A model generated the notes under the pieces. It was not told the origin of the DNA, searched no databases, and saw nothing but the letters and a program-made list of their open reading frames with translations. A DNA stretch of 64,000 nucleotides, from positions 17,937 through 81,936 of the forward strand of contig JAEEJY010000033.1 in the NCBI GenBank assembly GCA_016282155.1, written 5' to 3'. This stretch comes from Caryophanales bacterium (GTDB lineage: Bacteria; Bacillota_I; Bacilli_A; RF39; UBA660). This document shows, piece by piece, positions 1-9,591 of this stretch. A program made the translations under genes and the position numbers. Positions within the stretch are counted from its first letter, which is position 1; each line of letters starts with the position of its first letter.

Positions 1-1
1 T

Positions 2-1240
2 GATAAAACACCAAATCAGCAATACAGAGAAGATATGCAAGAGTTCGTTGATGAATCTTGGGACAATGATGTATTGTTAGATGATATCATATTAGAAGAT
101 GAACCTAGAACATTTATCTATGATAACAATAATATTAAATCAGTTAAGATAGATAGTGTTGCAGAAATTTCTACTAACCTTGCTAAAATAGAAGGTAACT
201 ATATATCTGTTTTATTCAAAGATTGTAGTTTTGAATATAATAGAGGTTCTATGTTTTATAGACCTAGTATTAAAAGTTACTATATTGTTTATCAGTCTAC
301 AAATGCTATGCGTACAACTGCTAAATGCAAGGCAATACAGTGTAATAATATAATTAAATGGGTTGATGTTTCTACAAAGAAGATAATCGAATATCCTTGT
401 TCAATGGGTCAAGAATTATCTTCAACTACATCACAAGATTTAAAATTTGTATCTGTTGCAAATGGTAGAACTGTAGTAATTGTTTTTGGTAATGAATTTA
501 CAAGAAGACTAGAGTTAAATCAAAGACTGATTTTCAATGGTGTTCCTTATAGAATTAACGCAATAAAAAATTACGAAGAAGATAATTACGAAAATAGAAG
601 TGTAGATTTATTATTCTTGTATTTGGAAAAATCTTCTATAGAACCTACGGATGATTATATTCGTAGTATTGCTAATTTTAATAGTTTAGAATATCTTGTT
701 ACACCTAACATAAATGAATTAATAGATGTTAAAGGTGCTAACGGAACATTAACTGCTAAATTAACTTGTAATGGGGAAGAAATTATCGACCCTAGATTTA
801 AATGGTTTAGTAGCAATGAAGATGTTATTAAAATTGACAATAAAGGAAATTATAAAATAGTAGGAGAAGTAGGAGATACTGCAACTATTACTTGTTTATA
901 TGTTGAAGACATTAAATCAGAAATAACTGTAGAAGTCAGTGATAGTGCAGTCGAAGTAGCAGAAATAAGAATTATTCCGACAGATAATTATATTGAAATA
1001 TCTAAAGGTTCTTATAAAGAATTTAAGGCTTATTTATATATCAATAATGAGAAACAAATTGGTGATAATATAAGTTATAATTATAACTTTGTAAATGATT
1101 GTTATAGTGTTGTAGATATAGAAGATGGAATAAAGATTATATGTAATAAACCTACCACCGAAAGATTAGAAGTTACATTTTCTAATAACACATATTCCTT
1201 ATCTAAAGTTGTTACTATAAAACTAAAAGGAGTGTGGTAA
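2..1240 (+). CDS. Virion protein with C-terminal Ig-like region (5' partial)
   Basis: The frame is open back to the left edge and the first ATG (position 35) has no ribosome site, so the gene very likely starts outside the window. The N-terminal two thirds do not match a family I can name. The last ~170 residues look like one or two bacterial Ig-like (BIG2-type) domains, with the usual run of short beta strands and a motif of the form WFSSNEDVIKIDNKG. It is the first of three tightly packed genes just upstream of the major tail protein, which suggests a head-tail connector or head-closure role; that part is inference. Confidence 0.6.
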   Translation, partial: DKTPNQQYREDMQEFVDESWDNDVLLDDIILEDEPRTFIYDNNNIKSVKIDSVAEISTNLAKIEGNYISVLFKDCSFEYNRGSMFYRPSIKSYYIVYQSTNAMRTTAKCKAIQCNNIIKWVDVSTKKIIEYPCSMGQELSSTTSQDLKFVSVANGRTVVIVFGNEFTRRLELNQRLIFNGVPYRINAIKNYEEDNYENRSVDLLFLYLEKSSIEPTDDYIRSIANFNSLEYLVTPNINELIDVKGANGTLTAKLTCNGEEIIDPRFKWFSSNEDVIKIDNKGNYKIVGEVGDTATITCLYVEDIKSEITVEVSDSAVEVAEIRIIPTDNYIEISKGSYKEFKAYLYINNEKQIGDNISYNYNFVNDCYSVVDIEDGIKIICNKPTTERLEVTFSNNTYSLSKVVTIKLKGVW

Positions 1241-1241
1241 A

Positions 1242-1838
1242 ATGAATAATGATAATTTTGATACTGCTTATAACAATGGCTCTGACATACCATATATTAT
1301 TTCAAGAATATTTGAATTTTTGATTGAAAATGGAAGTGAAGATTTTTGGAAATGTTTAAAATATCCAGAATATGATTGTTTAAGTAGACCAAATTTAACA
1401 ATGTCTGAAAAAAGAGATTTAATTTATACTAATGGAAAAAATATCAATGAATATAATGTTTATCTAAATGCGCCTTTAATTGCAGTCGAAGAAGAAAAGG
1501 CTAAAACACTTTTGAAGTCTTATATTTTAAGAGTTAAGCCTATAGACAGAATGGACTTTGTTGTATCTGTCAACTTCGAGATTATAACGCATACATCTTT
1601 ATCAAATATAGAAAAGGGTGTGGATATGGTGAGCAGAGTAGATTTTATAGAGTCTGAATTAGTTCGTATGTTAAACCAAAGAGATTTCTTCTTTGGTAGA
1701 GTTCAATTTAACCATAGATTAAGCACCGATTCTGATAGTTATTTGGCTTATAATAACTCAAATAATTATTTTGGTAGAGTATTATGCTTTGCAATATTAA
1801 ACGTGCGCCACGATGAAGATATTGAATGTGGTGACTAA
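1242..1838 (+). CDS. Probable tail completion/terminator protein
   Basis: 198 residues, starting one base after the upstream stop codon with a ribosome site (AAAGGAG) inside the previous gene. I see no diagnostic motif. Size, mixed alpha/beta character and the place between a connector-like gene and the major tail protein fit a tail terminator or neck protein. It overlaps the next start by one base (TAATG), so the two are translationally coupled. Function is from position only. Confidence 0.5.
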   Translation: MNNDNFDTAYNNGSDIPYIISRIFEFLIENGSEDFWKCLKYPEYDCLSRPNLTMSEKRDLIYTNGKNINEYNVYLNAPLIAVEEEKAKTLLKSYILRVKPIDRMDFVVSVNFEIITHTSLSNIEKGVDMVSRVDFIESELVRMLNQRDFFFGRVQFNHRLSTDSDSYLAYNNSNNYFGRVLCFAILNVRHDEDIECGD

Positions 1839-2656
1839 TGTTAAAGAATTTAGAAACATTAACTAGATATTATTTTTCCAAAGGAAAACCTTGTCCATAT
1901 AAATTAAAATCTAATATTGAGATATTGATATATCCTATATTGGTTAAAGATTACGAATCATATGATGAATGCAGAAGTATATTAGAGATTGATAAGAGAA
2001 GTATTGATGATGTTAATATTATTAGTATGTCTCAATTAGATTTCTTGGAATATACTTTTGGCAATGAAATGATAATTGATGAAGTAACTAAAACTACATT
2101 AGGAAATAATGAATTACAAAAGTTTAAAAAGATTTTTAGTCTTTGTCTGCACGAAGATTATGTTGCAATAGCAAAAGATGATAATGGTAAATCTGTTATT
2201 ATTGTTGCAGAGAAAGATAATGAAGGAGAGTTTATATTAAAATATAAGATATCGAATAAAGACTATTTAAACATTGCTAAAATTATATTATTTCAGAATG
2301 ATATAAATTATGATGATACTTATATCAACCCCGATGTTGTTAAAGAATATAATGCTATGATGGAATTAAAAACCAAAAACATTAGTTCACCTACGTTAGA
2401 AAGAAGAAAAATCTTCGTTTTAAGTAGGTATAGATGTACATTGGAAGATATTGAAAATATGACTTATAGAATGTTTAATATGTTGTTCGATGAGTATGTT
2501 GATATAGAACAGTACTTTGTTGATAATATGTATAAAACCGCATATAAATTTGATATCAAAGAAAATATTGCTTATCCTTTATATAAACCGAAAGAAGATA
2601 AATTTAAAGACTTATTTATTAGTCAAGAGTCATTAAATAGTAAGTTAGGCAATTAA
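1838..2656 (+). CDS. Virion-region protein of unknown function
   Basis: 272 residues, coupled to the preceding gene. It is acidic and mostly helical towards the end, where a segment reading MTYRMFNMLFDEYVDIEQYF resembles the helical tails of small assembly proteins. No catalytic motif, signal peptide or membrane segment is visible. Its place directly before the major tail protein suggests a role in tail assembly or at the head-tail joint. Confidence 0.5.
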   Translation: MLKNLETLTRYYFSKGKPCPYKLKSNIEILIYPILVKDYESYDECRSILEIDKRSIDDVNIISMSQLDFLEYTFGNEMIIDEVTKTTLGNNELQKFKKIFSLCLHEDYVAIAKDDNGKSVIIVAEKDNEGEFILKYKISNKDYLNIAKIILFQNDINYDDTYINPDVVKEYNAMMELKTKNISSPTLERRKIFVLSRYRCTLEDIENMTYRMFNMLFDEYVDIEQYFVDNMYKTAYKFDIKENIAYPLYKPKEDKFKDLFISQESLNSKLGN

Positions 2657-2679
2657 AAATATTGTAAAGGAGATAAAAT

Positions 2680-3735
2680 ATGAAAAACTATATTCTTGGT
2701 ACAGTTGGCTACGCAGAAGGTTTTCTTAATGGTCAGAGAGTATTAAAGTCTAAAACACTTTTAAACAACTCTATTTCTTTTGCCGTTAGCCCTACTGAAG
2801 TTCGTGGTGGTGAAGGTAACGCACTTATCGGAACAATGTTCTTCGATTCAACATTTAATATGTCACTCGAAGATGCAACATTTGCTCTTGAGTACCTCGC
2901 ACTTAAGACAGGTTCTGCTATCTCAACAGGTTCAAGTGATTGGAAGACAGAGACAATCACAACTTCTGTTGCTAATGAAATTACTGTTACTGGAACTCCC
3001 GTTGATTTCGGTGGTTTTGGTAAGGTTGGTTTCTACAGAGTTGCAGGAACTGATGATGAAATTCAGATTGAATTTAATGGACAGACTGCTGATGTTCAGG
3101 GTCTTGCAGTTGGTACAAAGGTATGTGTAACATACAATGTAAACATTGCAAACGCTAGAGAGATTAAGATTGCTTCTAACTTCGTACCTAGTGAACTTTA
3201 TCTTTTAGTTCATACACCTTTATTTAAGGCTGGTTCTACAGATACTGCTAGTTCACAGAAGGTTGGTGAAGTTGTAATCGAGATTCCTAGATTCCTTATT
3301 GACCCTAGTGGTGACTTATCACTTACTTCTAATGGTGTCGCTTCAGTTGCACTTAATGGTTCTGCACAGGTAACATTTGACAACACAGGTTCTTGTGATA
3401 ACTCAAGTTACTATGGTAGAATTAAGGAAATCATTGCTAACGCAGATATCCTTGATAGTGCTACAAACATTGTTGTTTCTGATTCAGATATCGACCTTTT
3501 AGTTGATGAGACTCAGGCACTTGAAGTTATGGCACTTTTTGGTGGTTTGACACTTCCTGCTAAACTTGACAATACAGACCTTACATTTGTATCTGATAGC
3601 ACTACAATCGCTACAGTTGACGCAAATGGTGTTGTTGAGGGTAAGTCAGCAGGTACTGCAATTATTGATGTAACTGTTGCAGGTCACGCTAACCTTGTTG
3701 CAAAGGCAGTTGTAACTGTTTCTACTGCACCCTAA
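2680..3735 (+). CDS. Major tail (tube) protein with C-terminal BIG2 domain
   Basis: 351 residues. The first ~260 are Gly/Ser/Thr-rich beta structure typical of siphovirus tail-tube subunits. The last ~85 form a BIG2 Ig-like domain with the pattern TIATVDANGVVEGKSAGTA, a common decoration of tail-tube subunits. Codon use differs from the neighbours (many CTT, ACA, AAG and GCA codons), as expected for the most heavily translated tail gene. It has a good ribosome site (AAAGGAG) and is followed by a strong hairpin, which would give it its own transcript level. It sits upstream of the tape measure gene as usual. Confidence 0.8.
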   Translation: MKNYILGTVGYAEGFLNGQRVLKSKTLLNNSISFAVSPTEVRGGEGNALIGTMFFDSTFNMSLEDATFALEYLALKTGSAISTGSSDWKTETITTSVANEITVTGTPVDFGGFGKVGFYRVAGTDDEIQIEFNGQTADVQGLAVGTKVCVTYNVNIANAREIKIASNFVPSELYLLVHTPLFKAGSTDTASSQKVGEVVIEIPRFLIDPSGDLSLTSNGVASVALNGSAQVTFDNTGSCDNSSYYGRIKEIIANADILDSATNIVVSDSDIDLLVDETQALEVMALFGGLTLPAKLDNTDLTFVSDSTTIATVDANGVVEGKSAGTAIIDVTVAGHANLVAKAVVTVSTAP

Positions 3736-3758
3736 TTAATATAATAATATTATAATAG

Positions 3759-3786
3759 CAAGAGAGAGTTTAATCGCTCTCTCTTG
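3759..3786 (+). terminator. 10-bp hairpin after the major tail gene
   Basis: A perfect 10-bp inverted repeat (CAAGAGAGAG / CTCTCTCTTG) with an 8-nt loop lies 24 bases after the stop codon. No T-run follows, so it may be a weak terminator, or a 3' stabiliser that raises the level of the major tail mRNA above the genes downstream. Confidence 0.6.
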
Positions 3787-3816
3787 TAAGTACATAACAA
3801 TATAAGGAGATAAAAA

Positions 3817-4287
3817 ATGTGTCAATTTACTTTTTATAAAGAAGAAGAAAAGGGTACATATTTCCCACAGTTATATTGTCATATAACAAACACTTTTTGT
3901 CTTTATAGAAAAAAGTGTTTAACAGAAGGTAAATATATATTGATTGACGGAGAAAGTTGGAAGGACTGTTATATAATGAATGAATATTTAATAGATAAGA
4001 ATTTACCACAAGGCGCATATAAAGTTATAAATACTAATACGCGTAGAAATGGTAAAATCGAATTATATGTAAGGCTTAATAAAGACACTACTATAAAAGT
4101 GGATAGTCCAAATAATGAAATACTTGAATATGTATATTTAGATAAGGTTGGCAATAACTATGTCGCATATGCTTCGCCCATACAGAAGAAGGTTGAGGAA
4201 AAGGTTGAAGAACCTATAGAGCAACCTAAAAAGAAAGAAAATACTACAAAGAAGACGAAGACTACAAATGGCAAAAAGAAAAATTAA
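3817..4287 (+). CDS. Unknown protein, Cys-rich start and lysine-rich tail
   Basis: 156 residues. The N-terminal 35 residues hold cysteines and a histidine in a spacing that could bind a metal. The middle is beta-rich, and the last ~40 residues are a charged, probably disordered tail made of Glu/Lys/Thr. The final 20 bases overlap the start of the MazF-like gene, so the two are coupled. One could think of an antitoxin for that neighbour, since the disordered tail is reminiscent, but no MazE-type DNA-binding domain is visible. Function unknown. Confidence 0.6.
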   Translation: MCQFTFYKEEEKGTYFPQLYCHITNTFCLYRKKCLTEGKYILIDGESWKDCYIMNEYLIDKNLPQGAYKVINTNTRRNGKIELYVRLNKDTTIKVDSPNNEILEYVYLDKVGNNYVAYASPIQKKVEEKVEEPIEQPKKKENTTKKTKTTNGKKKN

Positions 4288-4627
4288 ACAAGGCGACATT
4301 TATATGGTTTCTTTTGGTGATACTATTGGTTGTGAACAAAGTGGAGTTAGACCTTGTTTGATAATTCAAAATGATTGGGGAAATGAATATAGTCCCACAA
4401 CCATAATTTTACCAATTACGAGTAAGAATAAAAACATATTGCCTACTCATTATATATTATACAAGAAAGATTATCCCTCATTATCTTTTGAATGTAATAT
4501 TGTACTTGGTGAGCAAATTAGATGTATAGACAAAAAGCGACTTGAAAGAAAGTTATGCACCATAACAAAAGATGATATTATTAAGATAATAGAAATCTTA
4601 AGCCAAAATTTTATTTTAGCAGATTAG
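4268..4627 (+). CDS. MazF/PemK-like protein
   Basis: 119 residues, the normal length for a MazF/PemK single-domain protein. The N-terminus has the family pattern: a GDIYMVSFGD strand, then EQSGVRPCLIIQND, then PTTIILPITS. Members are usually sequence-specific mRNA interferases, though related folds without RNase activity exist. The conserved Arg of the RP motif and the PITS segment are present, so activity is plausible. The gene is unusual in sitting inside the late structural operon with no recognisable antitoxin. It has no strong ribosome site of its own and is translated by coupling from the gene it overlaps. Confidence 0.8.
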   Translation: MAKRKIKQGDIYMVSFGDTIGCEQSGVRPCLIIQNDWGNEYSPTTIILPITSKNKNILPTHYILYKKDYPSLSFECNIVLGEQIRCIDKKRLERKLCTITKDDIIKIIEILSQNFILAD

Positions 4628-4642
4628 AAAGGGAAAAGTATA

Positions 4643-5134
4643 ATGGAACAGATTGATTTATTGGTAAATAGAATTGATAATATCGAGAACAACGAGATAG
4701 CCAATCTGAAAAACGATATAAAAGATATTAATACTAAAGTAAATGATATGAGTTTAACTTTAGAACGTAATAATATCTTAACACAACAGAATATAGAAAC
4801 ATCAAAAGAATTAACGGCTACAATGTCAACAATAAAAGACACAATGGTTAATATGAATGAAGCGATTAAGCAGTCAAATCTTGTGTCAGAAAATTTATCT
4901 AATAATATTGATAAACTAACTGTTCAAGTAAATAAGGTTGACGAAAAATTTGAAAATAAAATAATAGATATAGGGGAAAGAGTTGAAGAAATAGATAATA
5001 AAAGTAAGATAGATATTACCGAAGTTCAGAGAGATAATGCCAAAGGTGAAATTGGTAAATATTTAATCGGTGGTGGAATCGGTGTAGGTGTCGGTACTTT
5101 AATTGTCGAAATAATAAAACTCTTTGTTAAATAA
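4643..5134 (+). CDS. Coiled-coil protein with C-terminal membrane anchor (XhlA-like)
   Basis: 163 residues. Positions 1-130 have a heptad-like pattern rich in Asn, Glu, Lys, Ile and Leu, meaning a long coiled coil. Residues ~138-160 are a Gly-rich hydrophobic segment followed by a final Lys, a tail-anchor membrane helix. The layout resembles the XhlA/haemolysin family of phage membrane-associated proteins. Its position in the tail region rather than the lysis cassette also allows a role in tail-membrane contact. Confidence 0.6.
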   Translation: MEQIDLLVNRIDNIENNEIANLKNDIKDINTKVNDMSLTLERNNILTQQNIETSKELTATMSTIKDTMVNMNEAIKQSNLVSENLSNNIDKLTVQVNKVDEKFENKIIDIGERVEEIDNKSKIDITEVQRDNAKGEIGKYLIGGGIGVGVGTLIVEIIKLFVK

Positions 5135-5144
5135 AGGAGTATTT

Positions 5145-5576
5145 ATGAAGATAGAAAGAGATTATTTAACTGCTGGTGAGATTAGATACATTGTTAACTT
5201 AATGTTGAATCTTGATAATGATTATATGACAAGAGAATACGTTAAGATTTTAACAGTTGCAGATATATGCACTGATATTAAACTTAAAAAAGGTAAAGAT
5301 GAAAATGGTGAAGAATCTGTAACTTGGAGCGAAGACGTTTATAACGAAATGTGGAAGAATGGCGAAATTGATACTCTTTATAGTGAGATTAGAAATATTG
5401 GTCTTATTGAAGAAATCGTTTCAAAATACGAAAGTGTTTATTCTTTAGTTAAGAATAAACTTGAAGATATGGCTAAAGGTATCGAAGATATTAATGTTAA
5501 TGATTTAATCGGTACTCTTGCTAAAAATTTTAAAGAATTGACAGACGCTAAAGCAGTAATAGAAGAAAAGAAGTGA
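5145..5576 (+). CDS. Possible tail assembly chaperone
   Basis: 143 residues from the ATG at 5145, preceded by AAAGGAG at 6-nt spacing; a longer reading upstream lacks a ribosome site. The protein is acidic and helical with no catalytic motif. Siphoviruses place the assembly chaperones between the tail-tube and tape measure genes, and this gene fits by place and size. I saw no clear -1 frameshift partner, so the assignment stays tentative. It ends in two consecutive TGA codons. Confidence 0.5.
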   Translation: MKIERDYLTAGEIRYIVNLMLNLDNDYMTREYVKILTVADICTDIKLKKGKDENGEESVTWSEDVYNEMWKNGEIDTLYSEIRNIGLIEEIVSKYESVYSLVKNKLEDMAKGIEDINVNDLIGTLAKNFKELTDAKAVIEEKK

Positions 5577-5580
5577 TGAT

Positions 5581-6120
5581 ATGGCTACTTGGAGTGGTAA
5601 TGTCGGTTTTGACAATTTCAATTCATTATATTTAAATATTGGTGAAGTAACTTCTGATATAATGAATGAATGCATAGAAAAAGATATATTTCCTAAACTA
5701 TTAGAATTTATAGAAAGCGATGTATATAGTTATGACGCTACTTGGACTAATGGCGGTAAGGAAGATGATGAATGTGCAAGAACAGGTCAATTTAAAAAGG
5801 CTTGGTTTGTTGGAAAGATAAAGTCGGGTTTTTATGACCAACTTTATATTGGTTTAGATGGTAGTAAATTGAAATATAAAGCACCATTTGTTCATCGTTC
5901 TATATCTATGTATGATGAAATAGAAAATATTTTACCAGAGATTATAAATAATGGTTTAAATAAAAGTTGCTTTAATTTTCCTGCTATTGAAGCAAGACCA
6001 TTCTGGACTGATTTTCAGAATTGGGTTGAAGACAATCTTGCAGATTTATTTATTGCAAGATGTAAAAAGCACGGAATAAAGATGACTGTTGGTGGTGGCA
6101 GTGGATTAAACATATATTAA
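5581..6120 (+). CDS. HK97 gp10-like tail component (tentative)
   Basis: 179 residues. The C-terminal part has a segment of the form IEARPFWTDFQNWVEDNL, similar to the ARPF-type motif of HK97 gp10-family tail completion proteins, followed by a Gly-rich end. Position within the tail block agrees. The gene is followed by a strong intrinsic terminator, so it closes a transcription sub-unit. Confidence 0.5.
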   Translation: MATWSGNVGFDNFNSLYLNIGEVTSDIMNECIEKDIFPKLLEFIESDVYSYDATWTNGGKEDDECARTGQFKKAWFVGKIKSGFYDQLYIGLDGSKLKYKAPFVHRSISMYDEIENILPEIINNGLNKSCFNFPAIEARPFWTDFQNWVEDNLADLFIARCKKHGIKMTVGGGSGLNIY

Positions 6121-6125
6121 AGATT

Positions 6126-6157
6126 AAAGGAGATTACTTTTGGTAATCTCCTTTTTT
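6126..6157 (+). terminator. Rho-independent terminator
   Basis: A 12-bp perfect stem (AAAGGAGATTAC / GTAATCTCCTTT) with a 5-nt loop is followed by a run of six T. It lies directly before the ribosome site of the RuvC-like gene. Part of late transcription probably ends here, unless phage antitermination operates. Confidence 0.85.
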
Positions 6158-6173
6158 ACTCAAAGGAGTGTTT

Positions 6174-6740
6174 ATGAAGTATATAAGTATTGACGCTTCT
6201 AGCACTTGCATCGGTTGGGCTTTATGGGATAATACTGAATTATTAGAATATGGTAAATTAAAGCCTACTAATGAAGATGCTAAATGGAGAGATAGAATTA
6301 TAGACTTATTACCACAATTAGATAAATTGTTAAAGAAGCATAAACCTAAAAAGGTTTATTGTGAAGATGTTCCACTTATGAATAAAGGTGGAAAAAGTAC
6401 ATTAGTCATTTTAGGCGCAGTACAAGGCTCTATATTGGGCTTATGTGCTTCAAATGGTATAAGTATCGAGTTCATTAGTGTTAGTACTTGGAGAAGCCAT
6501 ATAGGGCTTTACGATGGCACTGCAAAAGGTAAAGAAAGAGATAATCTTAAAGTTAATTCAATCAAACTTGCTAATGAAATATTTGATATAGATTTAAAAT
6601 ATACAATTACTAAAAGTGGTAATTATAACGATAAGAAGTCTGATGACGATATAGCAGATAGTATTTTGTTATATGCGTCAACTGTAAAGAAATATTGTGA
6701 AAGAAAAAGGGGAAAATTTGGTAGAAAGGAGAGTAATTAA
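6174..6740 (+). CDS. RuvC-like Holliday junction nuclease
   Basis: 188 residues from ATG 6174, with AAAGGAG just upstream; the in-frame GTG at 6168 lies on the ribosome site itself. RNase H-fold motifs are visible: an opening Asp in YISIDASSTCIGWA, then VYCEDVPL with the second acid, and DDDIADSILLYAS near the end with the last acidic pair. This is the pattern of phage RuvC-type resolvases that cut branched DNA before packaging. Placement beside the tape measure gene is unusual but seen in Firmicute phages. It overlaps the tape measure start by one base. Confidence 0.75.
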   Translation: MKYISIDASSTCIGWALWDNTELLEYGKLKPTNEDAKWRDRIIDLLPQLDKLLKKHKPKKVYCEDVPLMNKGGKSTLVILGAVQGSILGLCASNGISIEFISVSTWRSHIGLYDGTAKGKERDNLKVNSIKLANEIFDIDLKYTITKSGNYNDKKSDDDIADSILLYASTVKKYCERKRGKFGRKESN

Positions 6741-8154
6741 TGGACTTTAATTTGAAAATTGGTGCAGTTGTAAATAAAACTGAAGTAGGTCAACAAGTTA
6801 AAAAGGCTTTAAACGAACTTGAACATACCGATGTAACCAAATTAAAGATAACTATTGACGGAAAAGAATTTGTCAAACAAATAGATACATTTGCTAATAA
6901 AAGTGGCGAATTAGTAAAAACTGAAAAAATATTAATTGAAACCACTAATCAATTAGGCAAAGCGTTTGAAAATGTTACAGGCGTTGCTAAAGGTAAGTTT
7001 GGCGCAGAAAGTATTGTAACCGAATTAAAATCTGCTTATGACCACACCAAAACATTAACTAAAGAAGTTCAAAAATATATTGACCAACAAGGAAAGTCTG
7101 TAGTTAAAACTACAGAAATGAATGAAAATGGTCAGAGATATATTAAGACGATTACTACCGAAACTACCGCATTGGGTGATTTAAGAAAAGTAACTCAAAT
7201 CACCGATGAACAAGGTAATAAATTAGCAAAAGATTTTACTGAAATACAGAGAGTAACAGAAGTAACTAATAAAACAATGCATAAGTTCACTGATGAATTA
7301 GGAAGAACTGTTACTGAAATAAGAGAGTTAGACAATAAAGGTGTAACTCGAATAAAGAAAATAGTAGAATCTACAAATGAACTTGGTGTTAAAACTAAAG
7401 AAACTTCTAAATATATAGAAAATTCTAATGGTGAACTTTTTAAATTAGGAAATACTTATAAAGAAGTAACTAATGATGAAATAGCATATCAACAACAACA
7501 AGAGAAACTTAAACAAACTACTGAAGAAGTTACAGAAAGCACTGAAAAACAAAATAAGGCTCAAGGAAATATTCTTGAAACATTTGGCAAAGTATTAAAA
7601 TTCCAAATGGTAACTAAAATTATAACAGGTTTTACTACTGCTTGTAGAGAAGCAATAGAAACCGTTAAAGATTTTGATAGTGCTTTGACAGAGTTTAAAA
7701 AGGTATCTGATTTAAGTGGTGAAGCATTAGATAACTATGCGAAGAAATTAGGTGATTTAGGAGAGTCTGTTGCTCGTACTCGTACAGAGATGGTTGAAGC
7801 GTCAACCGAATTTAAGAAGTCTGGTTATTCAGACGCAGACTCTGCTCAACTCGCTCAATTAGCACAATTATATTCTAATATTGCAGATGAAGAAATAACG
7901 GCTGGAGAAAGTGCTAGTTTTCTTATTTCTCAAATGAAAGCATTTGGATATACGGCAGATGAAGCAATTCATATATTAGATGGTATAAATGAAGTATCAA
8001 ACAATTATGCCGTATCTAGTGCAGACTTGGCTAACAACTTGGGAAAGGTATCTGCAACTTTACACGCAAATAATGTTAGTTATGAAGAATCGTTAGGTAT
8101 GTTAACTGCGATTACTGAAATAACACGGAACGCCAGTACAGGCGCCAGGGGATT
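6740..8154 (+). CDS. Tape measure protein, exon 1
   Basis: First part of a tail tape measure protein that sets tail length and chaperones DNA exit. It holds a Thr/Glu/Lys-rich coiled region and then the TP901-type core with LTEFKKVSDLSGEALDNYAK and an ITEITRNASTGARGL segment. Unspliced reading runs into a stop at 8168-8170. I place the 5' splice site after T8154. The exon end AGGGGAUU pairs with the intron guide GACCCCCU (8169-8176) with one A/C mismatch and the expected U-G pair at the site. Joining to 9592 restores the family sequence around ARGLKQISSRL. Confidence 0.85.
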
Positions 8155-9591
8155 AAGAATCCTGTTTTGACCCCCTTTAAAAACTCTGTGAATTGACTGG
8201 AAATTCCTAAAGATTTATCTACTAAACTATAATAGAAATATTATAGTGGCAATGTTAATTACAAAGGTATAGTGATAAAGATAAATATATATGGACAATC
8301 AGCAACCAAGCACCTATGGGAATATAGGTGAAGGCTCAACGACTAGAGTTGAAATAATACTCAAATAGCGCAGGGAATTATATTAATATTTTAATATAAT
8401 TATGATATAGTCTGAACATTATATGAAAATATAAGGAGAATGTATGTATAATATAAAAGAAATAAAAGAGAAATTAAAAAAATATAATTGTAATATAGTT
8501 AATGATGAAGAATATATTAATATGACCACACCTTTAACATTGGAACAAAATGGTTATTATACTAAAATGTGCGTAAACAATGTTTTAAATGGTGAAAAGT
8601 TTAATACATTCGGAACAAAAAACCCTTATTGTGTAAAGAATATGAATACTTATGCAAGAAATAAGGGAATTAAATCTGAAATATTATCTGTAAAATCTGT
8701 TGTTAAAAATAATAAACGTAGAATTTTAGTAGAAGTTAAATGCGAAAGATGTGGCGAAATATTTACTAGAGAATGGACGCATTTAAAAAACAGTTCAATG
8801 CTATGCAATGATTGTGTAAGAAAAAAACAAGTAATCAAACAAACACCAAAGAATATTGAATTTGTAAAATCAAAAGGATATAAGTTTATTGATATTCCGA
8901 AATATTTAAATGTTCACGATAGAGTTATGGTAGAAGATAAAAACGGATATCGTGGTTATATGGATATATGTGGAATTAAAAGTAAACAAAGAATGATATG
9001 CTTTAGTATGTATACAAATAAAGAAAATTATTTGTATAATGCTCAAAACTATGTAAAGCAAAATGGTTTAGATGTTGAAATATTAGATATTAAAACTTAT
9101 GAAAATAAACAACACCCATTACTATTATGTAAATGCAGTTGTGGTGAAAGTTTTGAAACTAATATCTGGCACATAATTCAAGGTAAAACAAGATGTAATA
9201 AATGTTCATCTAGGGAAAGTAACAGAGAGTATAAAGTAAAACAATTCCTAGAAGAAAACAACATTGAATATATCCAAGAATTTAAATTAAGTGCTTGTAA
9301 AGATATTTTACCTTTACCTTTTGATTTTTGGTTAAAAGATTACAATATATTAATTGAAGTAGATGGTGAACAACACGAAAAACCAACTGCTTTTGGTGGA
9401 GATAGAAATATTGCAGAAATAAATTTTAAACAACAGTTAAAAAGAGACAAAATAAAGAATGATTATTGTAAATATAATAACATTCCTTTATTAAGAATTA
9501 ATTATACAGATATAGATAATACAGATAATTATAAAAATATAATAACTTCTTTCATACATTCCGTTCAAATTTAATTTGAATGAACATAAAG
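8155..9591 (+). mobile_element. Group I intron in the tape measure gene
   Basis: 1437-nt intron. Core elements visible in the first 260 nt: a P5-like hairpin (CACCTAT/ATAGGTG, around 8312-8330), a P7 helix formed by GACTA (8341-8345) and TAGTC (8408-8412), and segments such as CTCAACGACTAGAG typical of these introns. The guide region 8164-8176 pairs on one side with the 5' exon (P1) and on the other with exon 2: GTTTT 8164-8168 with GAAAC 9592-9596 as P10. The intron ends in the required G (9591). It carries a homing endonuclease gene, so it is probably mobile. Confidence 0.85.
8444..9574 (+). CDS. Intron-encoded homing endonuclease (Vsr/EDxHD-like)
   Basis: 376 residues inside the group I intron, starting 8 nt after AAGGAG. 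Two zinc-finger-like modules are visible (Cys 100/103/121/124 and Cys 229-254), probably DNA-binding. The C-terminal ~110 residues form a nuclease domain with LIEVDGEQHEK (E305, D307, H311) and a later Asp/Lys/Tyr-rich helix, the pattern of the very-short-patch-repair-like EDxHD homing endonucleases. The protein would cut intronless tape measure genes near the insertion point. It ends just before a hairpin (TTCAAAT/ATTTGAA) that probably belongs to the intron's P9 region. Confidence 0.8.
   Translation: MYNIKEIKEKLKKYNCNIVNDEEYINMTTPLTLEQNGYYTKMCVNNVLNGEKFNTFGTKNPYCVKNMNTYARNKGIKSEILSVKSVVKNNKRRILVEVKCERCGEIFTREWTHLKNSSMLCNDCVRKKQVIKQTPKNIEFVKSKGYKFIDIPKYLNVHDRVMVEDKNGYRGYMDICGIKSKQRMICFSMYTNKENYLYNAQNYVKQNGLDVEILDIKTYENKQHPLLLCKCSCGESFETNIWHIIQGKTRCNKCSSRESNREYKVKQFLEENNIEYIQEFKLSACKDILPLPFDFWLKDYNILIEVDGEQHEKPTAFGGDRNIAEINFKQQLKRDKIKNDYCKYNNIPLLRINYTDIDNTDNYKNIITSFIHSVQI

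Noticed and set aside
8158..8167. Alternative 5' splice sites after T8160 or T8163
   Set aside because: They also keep the frame, but give extra residues compared with the tape measure family and no P1 pairing with the guide region next to P10.
8155..8170. Stop codon in the tape measure gene as a frameshift or mutation
   Set aside because: The downstream part rejoins in frame after removal of a segment with full group I intron features, so an intron explains it.
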